A stretch of DNA of 64,000 nt. It comes from Porphyrobacter sp. LM 6. GTDB taxonomy: Bacteria; Pseudomonadota; Alphaproteobacteria; Sphingomonadales; Sphingomonadaceae. Positions 33,950 through 43,773 of the stretch are shown piece after piece; position 1 is the stretch's first letter, and each line of letters starts with the position of its first letter. The stretch lies in NCBI RefSeq assembly GCF_001720465.1, contig NZ_CP017113.1, positions 2,418,001 through 2,482,000 on the forward strand, written 5' to 3'. Made by a program: the position numbers and the translations under genes. The notes under the pieces are model-generated. The model did not search any database. It was given only the letters and a program-made list of their open reading frames with translations, and was not told where the DNA came from.

Positions 33950-35446
33950 CTAGCCGAGCTTCCACTCCCAGCCGAGCGGGTCGCCGTCCATCACCTCGAC
34001 GCCTTGGGCGGTGAGTTCGTCGCGGATCGCATCGGAGGCTGCGAAGTCCTTGGCCGCCCGTGCCCCCTTGCGGCGGGCGAGCGCGGCTTCGATTTCGTCC
34101 TCGGTGATGGTGGCAGACTTGGGGCGGATGCGTAGGTCGGCGCGGGTGAGGCTCAGGAGGTTGAGGCCGAGGACGGAGTCCATGAGTATTGCCGACGCTA
34201 CTATGGTATCGACAAACGCTGCTCCCTTGATTCCAATCGCAGCCTCAAAGGCGACCAAAGCCTCGGCCGTGTTAAGATCATCCGAGATTGCGGCTTCAAA
34301 ACGCTCGAGACACTGGCGCGTTCGATCTTCAAGCCTTTCAAACAATTCTTCCCGGCCAAGCAACTGCATTTCATCGACTGAGATTTGCTGAAGGGTCCGA
34401 GCCGAACTCTCAACCGCCATCACCATCCGCTTCAACCGCGTCAGTGCTGCCTGCAAGCCCTCCCACGAGAACTCAAGCTCGCTGCGGTAGTGCGCCTGAA
34501 GGCACATCAGGCGATAGGCCAGCGGGTGGTAGCCCTTGTCGATCAGCAATTGCAGCCGCAGGAACTCGCCCGACGACTTCGACATCTTCCCCGATCGTTC
34601 GACGAGGAAGTTGTTGTGCATCCAGATCTTCGCACCCGAATTGCGCGGATCGTCCAAGCCATTTGTGCAGCAATGCGCCTGGTTCTGCGCGATCTCGTTG
34701 GGGTGGTGGATTTCGCGGTGGTCGATCCCGCCGGTGTGGATATCGAACGGGAAGCCGAGCACCTCGCCGCTCATCACCGAGCATTCGAGATGCCAGCCGG
34801 GCGCGCCCTTGCCCCACGGGGAGTCCCATTCCATCTGCCGGGTCTCGCCCGCCGGGGTCTTGCGCCAGATCGCGAAGTCGGCCGCGTTGCGCTTGCCCTC
34901 GACCGCCTCGATGCGCCCCTCACCCTCTTCGGTGTTGGCGCGGGCCAAACGGCCGTAATCGGCCACGGTCGAGACATCGAAATAGAGGCCGCTCTCAAGC
35001 TCGTAGCAGTGCTTGTCGGCAATGCCCTTGGCAAAGGTGATCATCTGCGGGACGTAGTCGGTGGCAACCGTCCACTGCGCGGGCTGGCGGATGTTGAGGG
35101 CCTTCACGTCGGCCCAGTAGGCCTGCTTGTAATGCTCGGCGATGTCCCAGATCGACTGCGCGCGTTCGGCAGCCATCTTTTCCATCTTGTCCTCACCCGC
35201 ATCGGCATCGTCGGTCAGGTGGCCCACATCGGTGATGTTGATCACGTGGGTGAGCTTCAGGCCCTTCCAGCTCAACGTGCGCCCCAGCACATCGGCGAAG
35301 ACATAGGCGCGCATATTGCCGATGTGGGGGTAGTTATAGACGGTCGGCCCGCAGGTGTAGACGCGCGCCTCGCCGGCATGGACGGGCTCGAACACCTCGA
35401 GCGAGCGGGTGAGCGAGTTGAACAGTTTGAGAGGCGCGTCAGTCAT
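33950..35446 (-). CDS. cysS: Cysteine–tRNA ligase
   Basis: 498 residues. Class I motifs HIGN (41–44, in CGPTVYNYPHIGNMRAY) and KMSKS (in RSGKMSKSSGEFLR); zinc ligands include Cys32. It charges tRNA-Cys. Codon use changes within the gene: about 34180–34440, coding for the C-terminal helical domain, is visibly more AT-rich than the rest, though the frame stays open. Usual length, so apparently functional. Confidence 0.95.
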   Translation of the reverse strand: MTDAPLKLFNSLTRSLEVFEPVHAGEARVYTCGPTVYNYPHIGNMRAYVFADVLGRTLSWKGLKLTHVINITDVGHLTDDADAGEDKMEKMAAERAQSIWDIAEHYKQAYWADVKALNIRQPAQWTVATDYVPQMITFAKGIADKHCYELESGLYFDVSTVADYGRLARANTEEGEGRIEAVEGKRNAADFAIWRKTPAGETRQMEWDSPWGKGAPGWHLECSVMSGEVLGFPFDIHTGGIDHREIHHPNEIAQNQAHCCTNGLDDPRNSGAKIWMHNNFLVERSGKMSKSSGEFLRLQLLIDKGYHPLAYRLMCLQAHYRSELEFSWEGLQAALTRLKRMVMAVESSARTLQQISVDEMQLLGREELFERLEDRTRQCLERFEAAISDDLNTAEALVAFEAAIGIKGAAFVDTIVASAILMDSVLGLNLLSLTRADLRIRPKSATITEDEIEAALARRKGARAAKDFAASDAIRDELTAQGVEVMDGDPLGWEWKLG

Positions 35447-35490
35447 GGTCGGGGCCTTTGCCCCAATCCATCACCCGAGCGCAAGCCGCC

Positions 35491-36153
35491 TCACTCGAAC
35501 CCGATGAACTTGACCTGCTCGGCGAGCGGCACACGCTGGCGTTCGAAGTTGTTCACCGGCGCGTCCGGATCGCGGTAGCCGATCGCCATGCCGCAGAAGA
35601 ACATGTAACGTTCGTGATCGAGGCCGAGGAAGTCGCGGATAGTGTTGGCGTAGAGCGCCATGAACTCCTGGAAGCAGCTATCCAGTCCCTCTTCGCGCAG
35701 CAGCAGGGCGACGGTCTGGAGCCACATGCCGACATCGGACCACTGCGGTTCCTTCATCAGGCGCGGGAAATAGACGAACAGCACCGCGGGCGCATCGAAG
35801 CTGGTGGTGTTCTTGGCCATCGCCGCCATGCGGCCCGCACCGTCATCGCGCGCAATGCCCATCGCGCCGAACATGCCGGCCGAAACCCCGTCGAGCCGCG
35901 CCTTGTAGGCCTCTTCCTGCCCGGGCGCGGCCCAGTCATATTCGGCGGCACCGGGGCCGTTGGCGATGATCTTCGCCTGCAAGTCCTTGAGCGGCTGGCC
36001 GGTGACGATGCTCGCTTCCCACGGCTGGTAATTGCAGCCCGACGCTGCCCAGCGCGCCTTGTCCATCACGCGGGTGATGGTTTCGAGATCCACCGGCGTG
36101 TCGAGAAAGGCGCGGATCGAGCGGCGGGTGGTGACGGCTTCGGTAACGTTCAT
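35491..36153 (-). CDS. Nitroreductase family protein
   Basis: 220 residues of the FMN-dependent nitroreductase fold; TTRRSIRAFLDTPV (about 8–21) is the FMN-binding start and ARWAASGCNYQPWEA the second conserved block. SFDAPAVLFVYFPRLMKEPQWSDVGMW marks the later part. Reduces nitro compounds or quinones with NAD(P)H; physiological substrate unknown. ATG 36153 has GGAGG-like sequence upstream (ATGGGAGGATC on the plus strand reads out the opposite way, so the site itself is weak). Confidence 0.88.
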   Translation of the reverse strand: MNVTEAVTTRRSIRAFLDTPVDLETITRVMDKARWAASGCNYQPWEASIVTGQPLKDLQAKIIANGPGAAEYDWAAPGQEEAYKARLDGVSAGMFGAMGIARDDGAGRMAAMAKNTTSFDAPAVLFVYFPRLMKEPQWSDVGMWLQTVALLLREEGLDSCFQEFMALYANTIRDFLGLDHERYMFFCGMAIGYRDPDAPVNNFERQRVPLAEQVKFIGFE

Positions 36154-36267
36154 GGGAGGATCTCTGCAAAAAGGAATGTGGGCGACGTCTTGCCGTCCAA
36201 AGCATCGGGGCCGCAAGCGACAAAATCGCCAGCGGCCCCGAGTTTTTTGATCGCGCGTGGCGCGGTG

Positions 36268-36756
36268 TCAGGGGTAGTTGGTGGCCTTCACGGCTTCCGA
36301 CATGTCATCGGCATCGACCAGCTTGGGGCTCTTGTACTTGCCCCGGAACTCGGCCTCGGTGCTCGGCGCGATATCGGCGCGGCCCGACATGAAGCCCGAC
36401 TTGATCTTGCAGCGCACGAACTGGGTTTCACCTTCTTCGATCTCGAGCGCGAGCGCGTCCTTGGTTTCGAGCGACTTCACGGTGAAGCTGCGCGGACCCG
36501 GATCGGACACCAGCACGAAATAGCGGCCCGCGCCGAGCGAGCTGAGCTTGTCGGTCGCGCCGACATCGAACACCGCACAGCCGAGCGCCGCACCGCTGAG
36601 GCCGCCGGTGCGGTAGAAGATCACCTGGCCCTTACCAGCGGGCGGGGTCGGGATCTTGTACTCGCCTTCGGCCTGCGCGAGGGCAGCAGGCGCGGTGCCC
36701 ATCATGGCGACCGGCGCGGCAATCGCGACAGCCGCTGCGACCAGAAACTTCTTCAT
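36268..36756 (-). CDS. Secreted hypothetical protein, DUF2846-like
   Basis: 162 residues with a signal peptide (about 1–27, ending ALAQA). The mature part is a small beta domain: GKGQVIFYRTGGLSGAALGCAVFD, then LGAGRYFVLVSDPGPRSFTVKS, a layout like DUF2846 proteins. Function unknown. ATG 36756 overlaps the stop of the preceding secreted protein (36753–36755), so the two are coupled. Confidence 0.75.
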   Translation of the reverse strand: MKKFLVAAAVAIAAPVAMMGTAPAALAQAEGEYKIPTPPAGKGQVIFYRTGGLSGAALGCAVFDVGATDKLSSLGAGRYFVLVSDPGPRSFTVKSLETKDALALEIEEGETQFVRCKIKSGFMSGRADIAPSTEAEFRGKYKSPKLVDADDMSEAVKATNYP

Positions 36757-37415
36757 TGCATACTCTCCCCTGCTTTGGGTTCTTCAGGAACTGTTGCTGC
36801 CGCCGGAGCCTGAACCGCTGCGCCTTCCGGCAGGGTGAAGACCTCGACATTGCGCGTTTTGGCCGTGGCAATCGTGCCCGGCTCGATCAGCGTGTTGCCT
36901 CCGCCGATCAGGAAGCCGAGCGGCCCGATCACTGCGTTGGTCGCCGATGCGAGACCCACATTGTCCTTGCCTTTGGTGGAGGCCTGATCCTCCGCTTCGA
37001 GAAACTTGAAGCTGCGAAGTTCGATCCGGCGGCCGTGGAAATCAAGGTAACGCGCGGCGAGCACCAACTCGCCGGCAGAACCTGCCATCCCGCCTTTCTT
37101 GGCGTGGACCACCTGCCCCTCGCCCTTGAGCCCGGCGGGCAGCACTTCAACGCCATCGACCACCACTGGCTCGACCAGGCGGATCGGGAAGCTCTGGCCG
37201 GTCTGGCTGACCTTCGATCCGACCTGCGCTTCGAGAGCAATCTTGATCGACGTGGCGGCTGGCAGGGTAATGGCGGGCACAGGCGCGGCGGGCGCGTCTG
37301 CATCGAGCGTGGCGGTGACGGTCTCGGCCAAAGCCTCAGCGGGCGGCGGAACCTGGTCCGCCGCAGCGGTCGCGGGGGCCTGCTGCAACAGCAAGGCCAG
37401 AGCCAATGAGAACAA
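36753..37415 (-). CDS. Secreted hypothetical protein with TTG start
   Basis: 220 residues. The start is TTG 37415, supported by a strong GGAGGGGG ribosome site eight bases upstream; no ATG or GTG lies nearby in frame. A short signal peptide is followed by a Pro/Ala-rich linker and a beta-rich domain with GQSFPIRLVEPVVVDGVEVLPAGLKG (split across the conserved core) and a glycine-rich GPLGFLIGGGN. Possibly a cell-envelope protein; no domain recognised. Coupled to the DUF2846-like gene. Confidence 0.7.
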   Translation of the reverse strand: MFSLALALLLQQAPATAAADQVPPPAEALAETVTATLDADAPAAPVPAITLPAATSIKIALEAQVGSKVSQTGQSFPIRLVEPVVVDGVEVLPAGLKGEGQVVHAKKGGMAGSAGELVLAARYLDFHGRRIELRSFKFLEAEDQASTKGKDNVGLASATNAVIGPLGFLIGGGNTLIEPGTIATAKTRNVEVFTLPEGAAVQAPAAATVPEEPKAGESMQ

Positions 37416-37500
37416 GCGACACCCCCTCCAGAGCTGTTAGCCGCAGGATTTCAACCAAGTGCGCGCCCGCGTCAATGGCTAATGCGAAGGCGATCGGGGA

Positions 37501-39339
37501 TCAGCGCTTCGCCTTCACGCCCTTCTCGTCCTCGAACAGTTCGGCGAGCTGCTCCATGATCGTACCGCCAAGCTGTTCCACGTCCATAATCGTTACCGCG
37601 CGGCGGTAATACCGCGTCACATCATGCCCGATGCCGATGGCGACCAGCTGGACGGGGGAGACCTTTTCGATCCACTCGATCACGCTGCGCAGGTGCGCCT
37701 CGAGATAACCCGCCGAGTTCACCGACAAAGTCGAATCGTCCACCGGCGCGCCGTCGCTGATCACCATCAGAATGCGGCGTTCCTCGGGGCGGTAGAGCAG
37801 GCGGCTGTGCGCCCAGATCAGCGCCTCGCCGTCGATGTTTTCCTTCAGCAGCCCCTCGCGCATCATCAACCCGAGATTGCGGCGCGCGCGGCGCCACGGC
37901 TCGTCGGCCTGCTTGTAGATGATGTGGCGCAGGTCGTTGAGGCGCCCCGGGTTCTGCGGCTTGCCATCGGCGAGCCACGCCTCGCGGCTCTGCCCGCCCT
38001 TCCACGCGCGGGTGGTGAAGCCGAGGATCTCGGTCTTGACGCCGCAGCGTTCGAGCGTGCGCGCGAGAATGTCGGCGCTGATTGCGGCGATGGAGATCGG
38101 CCGCCCGCGCATTGAGCCCGAATTGTCGATCAACAGGGTGACGATCGTGTCCTTGAACTCGACGTCGCGCTCGACCTTGTAGGAGAGCGCCGTGCCGGGC
38201 GAGATGATCACGCGGGCCAGCCGAGCGGCATCGAGCACGCCTTCTTCCTGGTCGAAATCCCAGCTGCGGTTCTGCTGCGCCATCAGGCGGCGCTGGAGCC
38301 GGTTGGCAAGGCGCGTCACCACGCCCTGAAGGCCGGTCAGTTGGCTATCGAGATAGGCGCGCAGGCGATCGAGTTCCTCCGCGTCGCACAGGTCGGGCGC
38401 GGCGACTTCCTCGTCGAAGCGGGTGGTGAAGGCCTTGTAGTCGATGCTCGCGGGGACTTCGGCCTGCGGGCGGTTGGGACGGACGGGCGCGTTGGTGGCA
38501 TCGCCGTCCTCGCCCGGTTCGCCTTCGGACATTTCGCTGTCGGTCTGGGTGTCGGAGGATTGCTCGCCCTCGCCCTCGCCTTCGGCCATGTCGCCCGCCA
38601 TCTCGGCCGATTGCGGATCGCCTTCGGATTGGTTTTCGTCCTCGCCCTCGCTGTCGTCGGGGCCTTCCTCGTCGTCCGCGTCGTCGGAATCGCTTTCGTC
38701 CGGCGCGTCGGTCGGGCGGGTGAGATCGAGTTCACGCAGCATATCGAGCGCGAGCTTCTGGAAGGCTTCCTGATCGCCGATCTTCTCGGCAAGGCCCGCA
38801 AAATCGCCGCCGACCTTCTCCTCCAGGAAGTCGCGCACCAGCTCGATCCCGCCCTGCGCGCGGGCCGGCACGGCCTCGCCGGTCAGCGCCTCGCGCACCA
38901 GCAGGGCAAGCGCAGTCTGCAAGGGCACTTCGGAGGAATTCTGCGCCCGCACGATCTTGTCGGATGCGGTGCGCATCTCGGTCGCGGCGTCGAGATTGGC
39001 CTTGATCCCGCCGAAGCGGTTCGCGCCCAGCGCCTCGTAACGCACCTGCTCGATCGCATCATAGCAGGCGCGCGCGATCGGTTCGGGCGGCGCGGATTTG
39101 GCGTGGAGCGCCGCGTCGTGGTGCCGCAGCTTCAGCGCAAACGAATCGGCAAAGCCGCGCGCCTCGGTCACCTGTTCGGCGGGCAGATCGCGCCCCGGCA
39201 GCGGCACGCGGAAGCGGTTGCCCGCGCTCCCCGGCACATCCGCGCTCCACGCAACCTCGACCTCCGGATCGCGCGCAATCGCCCGCGATGCGCCGGTAAG
39301 CGCCTGCTTGAACAGATCGAGCGGGGACTGGTCGGCCAT
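37501..39339 (-). CDS. cobT: Cobaltochelatase CobT subunit
   Basis: 612 residues. An N-terminal CobT domain (about 10–290), a long acidic Asp/Glu/Ser-rich linker (about 215–290) and a C-terminal von Willebrand A-type domain with [13 protein letters not shown]. CobT works with the AAA+ CobS and with CobN to insert cobalt into hydrogenobyrinate in aerobic B12 synthesis. cobS usually sits next to it; here neither cobS nor cobN is adjacent. The neighbours are a transaldolase and secreted hypotheticals. Confidence 0.92.
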   Translation of the reverse strand: MADQSPLDLFKQALTGASRAIARDPEVEVAWSADVPGSAGNRFRVPLPGRDLPAEQVTEARGFADSFALKLRHHDAALHAKSAPPEPIARACYDAIEQVRYEALGANRFGGIKANLDAATEMRTASDKIVRAQNSSEVPLQTALALLVREALTGEAVPARAQGGIELVRDFLEEKVGGDFAGLAEKIGDQEAFQKLALDMLRELDLTRPTDAPDESDSDDADDEEGPDDSEGEDENQSEGDPQSAEMAGDMAEGEGEGEQSSDTQTDSEMSEGEPGEDGDATNAPVRPNRPQAEVPASIDYKAFTTRFDEEVAAPDLCDAEELDRLRAYLDSQLTGLQGVVTRLANRLQRRLMAQQNRSWDFDQEEGVLDAARLARVIISPGTALSYKVERDVEFKDTIVTLLIDNSGSMRGRPISIAAISADILARTLERCGVKTEILGFTTRAWKGGQSREAWLADGKPQNPGRLNDLRHIIYKQADEPWRRARRNLGLMMREGLLKENIDGEALIWAHSRLLYRPEERRILMVISDGAPVDDSTLSVNSAGYLEAHLRSVIEWIEKVSPVQLVAIGIGHDVTRYYRRAVTIMDVEQLGGTIMEQLAELFEDEKGVKAKR

Positions 39340-39362
39340 TACCTGCTCTCGCTAGCAACTTG

Positions 39363-39428
39363 TGCGCTCCTGCGAAAGCAGGAGCGCATTGAGGGGTCCC
39401 GATCCATGGACTCCTGCTTGCGCAGGAG
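39363..39428. repeat. Two-hairpin palindromic repeat
   Basis: Hairpin one: 11-bp arms at 39363–39373 and 39378–39388 around a GAAA tetraloop. Hairpin two: 7-bp arms (CTCCTGC) at 39411–39417 and 39422–39428. Both contain the CTCCTGC/GCAGGAG core and are joined by a GGGTCCC-containing spacer. This is an extragenic repeat type familiar from sphingomonad genomes; it lies between the transaldolase stop and cobT start and may act as a terminator. Confidence 0.72.
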
Positions 39429-39443
39429 ATCACCAGCTCGGGC

Positions 39444-40097
39444 TTAAAGGATGCTCTGGCCGGTCTTGGCCCAGTCGGCCATGAAGCCTTCGATGCCCTT
39501 GTCGGTCAGCACGTGCTTGAACAGCGCGTGGATCACGGCAGGCGGCGCGGTCATCACGTCGGCGCCGATCTTGGCGGCTTGCAGCACGTGGGTGGTGTGA
39601 CGCACGCTCGCCACGAGGATTTCGGTGGCGAAGTTGTAGTTGTCGTAGATCAGGCGAATGTCCTCGATCAGGTCCATCCCGTCGAAGCCGTTGTCATCGT
39701 GCCGGCCGACGAAGGGCGAGATGAAGGTCGCGCCCGCCTTGGCCGCGAGCAGCGCCTGGTTGGCCGAGAAGCACAGGGTGACATTGACCATCGTGCCATC
39801 GCTGGTGAGCGCCTTGCAGGTCTTGAGGCCATCGACCGTCAGCGGCACCTTGATGCAGACATTGTCCGCGATCTTGCGGAGCACTTCGGCCTCTTTCATC
39901 ATCGTGACATGATCGAGTGCGACCACTTCGGCGCTGACCGGTCCATCGACGATCCCGCAGATTTCGCGCGTCACTTCCATGAAGTCGCGCCCCGACTTGG
40001 CGATCAGCGAGGGATTGGTCGTCACCCCGTCGAGCAGGCCGGTGGCAGCGAGTTCGCGGATCGGCTCGATCTCGGCGGTGTCGACGAAGAATTTCAT
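39444..40097 (-). CDS. Transaldolase, small (TalC/fructose-6-phosphate aldolase) type
   Basis: 217 residues, the short decameric form. Schiff-base lysine Lys83 is in NVCIKVPLT, with [15 protein letters not shown] near the N-terminus and [25 protein letters not shown]. It moves dihydroxyacetone units in the pentose phosphate pathway. ATG 40097; a longer frame to 40250 lacks homology. Divergent from the DUF2490 gene with a 59-base gap. Confidence 0.93.
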   Translation of the reverse strand: MKFFVDTAEIEPIRELAATGLLDGVTTNPSLIAKSGRDFMEVTREICGIVDGPVSAEVVALDHVTMMKEAEVLRKIADNVCIKVPLTVDGLKTCKALTSDGTMVNVTLCFSANQALLAAKAGATFISPFVGRHDDNGFDGMDLIEDIRLIYDNYNFATEILVASVRHTTHVLQAAKIGADVMTAPPAVIHALFKHVLTDKGIEGFMADWAKTGQSIL

Positions 40098-40156
40098 GGG
40101 TTCACTCCCGTATTTTTCAGGTAGCCAGCGCAGGTGCACATGGCCATGAGGCAAGC

Positions 40157-40813
40157 ATGACACGAATGTCGATGCGTTTCGCGCTGCTGCTTGCCGCCCT
40201 CGTTGCGGCTTGGCAACCGTCGAAAGCGCGGGCCAGTGACGAAGACACACAATTCTGGCTGGTGGTGAACGCGACAGGCGATATCGCCGACGGCACGCGG
40301 CTGACGATCGATGCCTCGCAGCGCTGGCGCGAGGAGGCCCGCGGCGACGAGCAGCAGACCTTCCGCTTCAATATCGATCAGACCGTGGCCAAGCACCTGC
40401 GGATCGGCGGCGGGGCGATGGTGCTTGATGCCGGGGGCGACACCGAAATTCGCCCGCACCAGCAGATCATCGTCACGCTTGGCCGATTCGAGGCGCGCAC
40501 GCGGATGGAAGAGCGCTTCTTCGACGGCGCCGACCGGGTCGAGCTGCGACTACGCCAACGGCTGCAATATACCCAGCCGCTCGGCGAAAGCTGGCGAGCG
40601 ACGCTGGGCGGCGAATGGTTCGGGACGCTGCAAGGGCGCAACAATGGCCAGGGCGCATCGACCGACCAGTGGCGCGCGCTCACAGGCGTGGCTTACAAGC
40701 TCAACGACAAGCTCGAGATCGGGGCCAATTACTGGCTGCTGGCGTTTCCGCGCGGCGATCGACCGGCGCGTTACACCCACCTGCCGCAAGCCGTGCTGAC
40801 CTACCGCTTCTAA
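40157..40813 (+). CDS. DUF2490 outer-membrane-like protein
   Basis: 218 residues. A signal peptide (about 1–26) precedes alternating beta strands ([33 protein letters not shown]) ending in a C-terminal phenylalanine (VLTYRF), the typical outer-membrane barrel end. The family is DUF2490, function unknown. Convergent with the DUF4197 gene, 6 bases apart. An ATG four codons later (40169) is also possible. Confidence 0.83.
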   Translation: MTRMSMRFALLLAALVAAWQPSKARASDEDTQFWLVVNATGDIADGTRLTIDASQRWREEARGDEQQTFRFNIDQTVAKHLRIGGGAMVLDAGGDTEIRPHQQIIVTLGRFEARTRMEERFFDGADRVELRLRQRLQYTQPLGESWRATLGGEWFGTLQGRNNGQGASTDQWRALTGVAYKLNDKLEIGANYWLLAFPRGDRPARYTHLPQAVLTYRF

Positions 40814-40819
40814 GCCACG

Positions 40820-41515
40820 TCAGACCCGGCTGCCCAGCCCGAACACCCCGATCAGTACCGGATCGCGGGTCTTGCCCGGATCGGCGCGGATCGCGGCTTC
40901 CTCGCGGGCAATCTCGCCCCAGATCGCATCATCGACCTCGCGCCCGATGCGGCTGGCGACGCTGGAGACATCGACGCCGGTGAGCGCCGCAATCGCCTGC
41001 CCGACCAGCGGATCATCCGCCAACCGGATCGCATCGCCCAGCTGCGGCACCATCGCATCGAGCAGCGCCGTGCCCATCTCCCCGCGCAGGAAGGTGCTCG
41101 CTGCCGAAGGCCCGCCGCGCACCAGTTCGAGCGCGTTGGCAAAGCCGATTACCTCGACCGCCTCGGTCACGACCGGCGCGGCGCGATAGCTCGCATCAAT
41201 CGCGAAGGTAGCGAATCGCTCCTCCAGCCGGTCCTTGAACAGCGAGGAGGTGAGGATGCGCGAGAGTGTGTTGCCCCGCGCGCCGAGGAAATTCTCCAGC
41301 CCGATCCGCGCGACCTGCTCGTCCCAGAACCCGCCGGGTTCGGTCAGGCGGGCAAAGGCGTTTTCCGAGGCGCGCAGCAGCAGACGGCGCACCGCTTCGA
41401 CCATGCTGAACCCGCCGGTGCTCGCGCATCCGGGCAGCAACGCCAGCGTGGCCGCTCCTGCGGCTCCGGTCAGCAGCGCGCGGCGGGTGGGCGTGAAGGT
41501 GGTGATTGCGGACAT
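40820..41515 (-). CDS. DUF4197 family Tat-type lipoprotein
   Basis: 231 residues. The signal combines a twin arginine (TRRALLTGAAG) with a lipobox LPGC (Cys about 29), so it should be a lipoprotein exported by the Tat route. The DUF4197 domain follows (LENFLGARGNTLSRILTSSLFKD; GGPSAASTFLRGEMGTALL). Function unknown; it is divergent from priA with 57 bases between starts. Confidence 0.85.
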   Translation of the reverse strand: MSAITTFTPTRRALLTGAAGAATLALLPGCASTGGFSMVEAVRRLLLRASENAFARLTEPGGFWDEQVARIGLENFLGARGNTLSRILTSSLFKDRLEERFATFAIDASYRAAPVVTEAVEVIGFANALELVRGGPSAASTFLRGEMGTALLDAMVPQLGDAIRLADDPLVGQAIAALTGVDVSSVASRIGREVDDAIWGEIAREEAAIRADPGKTRDPVLIGVFGLGSRV

Positions 41516-41572
41516 CTTTTTGGGGTCTCCAAGCTTGCCCGATCATCATGCCGCCCCCCATATGGCGCTACG

Positions 41573-43738
41573 ATGAACCGCATCCGCCTGCTTGTCCTCA
41601 ACGCCGCGCTCGGCCCGCTGGATTACCGGCTGCCCGAGGGAGTGGACGCGCCTGCGGGAAGCGTGGTGATCGCCCCGCTGGGGCCGCGCAAGGTGACCGG
41701 CATCGTGTGGGACGAGGGCCGCCTGCCGGGCGAGGAAATCGCCTTCGAGCGGCTGCGCCCGATCCTTGAAGTGCTGCCCGTGCCGCCGATCCCGGCCCCG
41801 CTGCGCCGCCTGATCGAATGGACCGCCGACTATTACTGCGCAGCCCTCGCCAGCGTTGCCCGCATGACGCTGGCGAGCGGCGGAGCCTTGGGCGGCCCGG
41901 CGGTGATGACCGAATATCGCCTCTCGGGCGGCATCCCCGAACGCATGACCGCCCAGCGCCTTGCCGCAATCGAGGCGCTCGAGGGCGAACAGGGCACGAT
42001 GCGCGAACTGTCGGGGATCGCGGGCGTTTCCGAAGGGGTGCTGCGCGGGCTCGTCAATCAGGGGGTAATCGAGCCGGTGACGGTCAACATCGATCGCCCC
42101 TACCCGTCCGCCGATCCCGATCACGACCAGCCCGGCCTCTCTCCCGAACAATCCGCCGTCGCCGCGCGGCTGGTGGCGGCGGTTGAGGCGCGCGCCTTTG
42201 CCCCCTTCCTGCTCGACGGGGTGACCGGTTCGGGCAAGACCGAAACCTATTTCGAGCCTGTCGCTGAAGCTCTCAGGATGGGGCGACAGGTGCTCGTCCT
42301 GCTCCCAGAAATCGCGTTGACCGAGAACTTCCTCAGCCGCTTTGCCGCGCGCTTCGGGGCGGCGCCGGTGCTGTGGCATTCCTCATTGAAATCGACCGAG
42401 CGCCGCCGCGCATGGCGGGCGATTGCCGATGGTTCCGCGCAGGTCGTGGTCGGCGCGCGTTCGGCGCTGTTCCTGCCCTATGACAATCTCGGGCTGATCG
42501 TGGTCGATGAAGCGCACGAGATCAGCTTCAAGCAGGATGACGGGGTGCGCTACAACGCCCGCGACGTGGCGGTGATGCGCGCGCGGTTCGAAGGCGTGCC
42601 GGTGGTGCTCGCCAGCGCCACCCCCGCGCTTGAAAGCCTGCACATGGCGACGCAGGGGGTTTACGAGAAGCTCGACCTGCCGAGCCGTTTCGGCGGGGCG
42701 AGCCTGCCGAGCGTGCGGCTCATCAACCTTACGCAAGAAAAGCCGGGGAGCCAGCGCTGGCTCGCTGGGCCGCTGATCGATGCCCTGCGCGACCGGCTGG
42801 AAAAGGGCGAGCAATCGCTGCTGTTCCTCAATCGCCGCGGCTATGCGCCGCTGACGCTTTGCAGGAATTGCGGGCACCGCTTCAAATGCCCCTCGTGCAG
42901 CGCATGGCTGGTCGAGCATCGCCTCTCCGCCCGCCTCGCCTGCCATCATTGCGGGTTCGAAACGCGAGTGCCCGATGCCTGCCCCGAATGCGGGGAGAGC
43001 GATTGTCTGGTGGCCTGCGGCCCCGGCGTGGAACGGATCGCGGCCGAAGTCGCCGAGCTGTTTCCCGAAGCGCGCGTGGCGGTGGCAACCTCGGACACCC
43101 TAAACACCCCCGACCGCGCGGCGGAGTTCATCGCGCAGGCGGAAGGCAAAGCCATCGACATCATCATCGGCACGCAGCTGGTGACCAAGGGCTTCCACTT
43201 CCCCGATCTCACGTTGGTGGGCGTGGTCGATGCCGATCTGGGCCTCGAGGGCGGCGATCTGCGCGCGGGCGAGCGCACCTTCTCGCAAATCGCGCAGGTC
43301 GCGGGCCGTGCGGGGCGCGGGGCCAAGCCGGGCGAGGTGCTGATCCAGACCCGCCACCCCGATGCCCCCGTGATCGCCGCGCTGGCGGATGGTGACCGCG
43401 ACGGGTTCTACGCAGCCGAAACCGCCGCGCGCCGCGATGCCAATGCTCCGCCGTTCGGGCGCTGGGCGGCGATCATCCTCTCCTCCGAGGACGAGAAGGA
43501 AGCGCGCGAGGCTGCCGCACGATTGGGCGACAAGCGCCCGCGCCTGCCCGATGTCCAGATCCTCGGCCCTGCCCCTGCCCCGCTGGCGCTGCTGCGCGGA
43601 CGCTACCGCTACCGCTTCCTCGTCAACGCCAAGCGCAGCGCCAATCTGCAAGCCGCCTTGCGCGACTGGATCGGAGCTGTGCAATTCGCCCCCGGCGTAA
43701 GGGTGGGCGTGGATATCGATCCCTATTCCTTCGTCTGA
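41573..43738 (+). CDS. priA: Primosomal protein N' (PriA helicase)
   Basis: 721 residues. An N-terminal 3' DNA-binding domain (about 1–105) precedes a superfamily 2 helicase with Walker A GVTGSGKTE and DEAH (VVDEAHEISF), and a zinc-binding insertion with four CXXC pairs (CRNCGHRFKCPSC, CHHCG, CPECG). It restarts stalled replication forks. Length and motifs are complete. The photolyase gene follows after 35 bases. Confidence 0.95.
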   Translation: MNRIRLLVLNAALGPLDYRLPEGVDAPAGSVVIAPLGPRKVTGIVWDEGRLPGEEIAFERLRPILEVLPVPPIPAPLRRLIEWTADYYCAALASVARMTLASGGALGGPAVMTEYRLSGGIPERMTAQRLAAIEALEGEQGTMRELSGIAGVSEGVLRGLVNQGVIEPVTVNIDRPYPSADPDHDQPGLSPEQSAVAARLVAAVEARAFAPFLLDGVTGSGKTETYFEPVAEALRMGRQVLVLLPEIALTENFLSRFAARFGAAPVLWHSSLKSTERRRAWRAIADGSAQVVVGARSALFLPYDNLGLIVVDEAHEISFKQDDGVRYNARDVAVMRARFEGVPVVLASATPALESLHMATQGVYEKLDLPSRFGGASLPSVRLINLTQEKPGSQRWLAGPLIDALRDRLEKGEQSLLFLNRRGYAPLTLCRNCGHRFKCPSCSAWLVEHRLSARLACHHCGFETRVPDACPECGESDCLVACGPGVERIAAEVAELFPEARVAVATSDTLNTPDRAAEFIAQAEGKAIDIIIGTQLVTKGFHFPDLTLVGVVDADLGLEGGDLRAGERTFSQIAQVAGRAGRGAKPGEVLIQTRHPDAPVIAALADGDRDGFYAAETAARRDANAPPFGRWAAIILSSEDEKEAREAAARLGDKRPRLPDVQILGPAPAPLALLRGRYRYRFLVNAKRSANLQAALRDWIGAVQFAPGVRVGVDIDPYSFV

Positions 43739-43773
43739 CGAAACCAAACCGGGGTGCCCGGCGTAACCCACCC

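Noticed and set aside
37574..37589. TGTTCCACGT half of a parS site within cobT
   Set aside because: Only the left half matches; the right half lacks the GGAACA arm, so ParB binding is unlikely.
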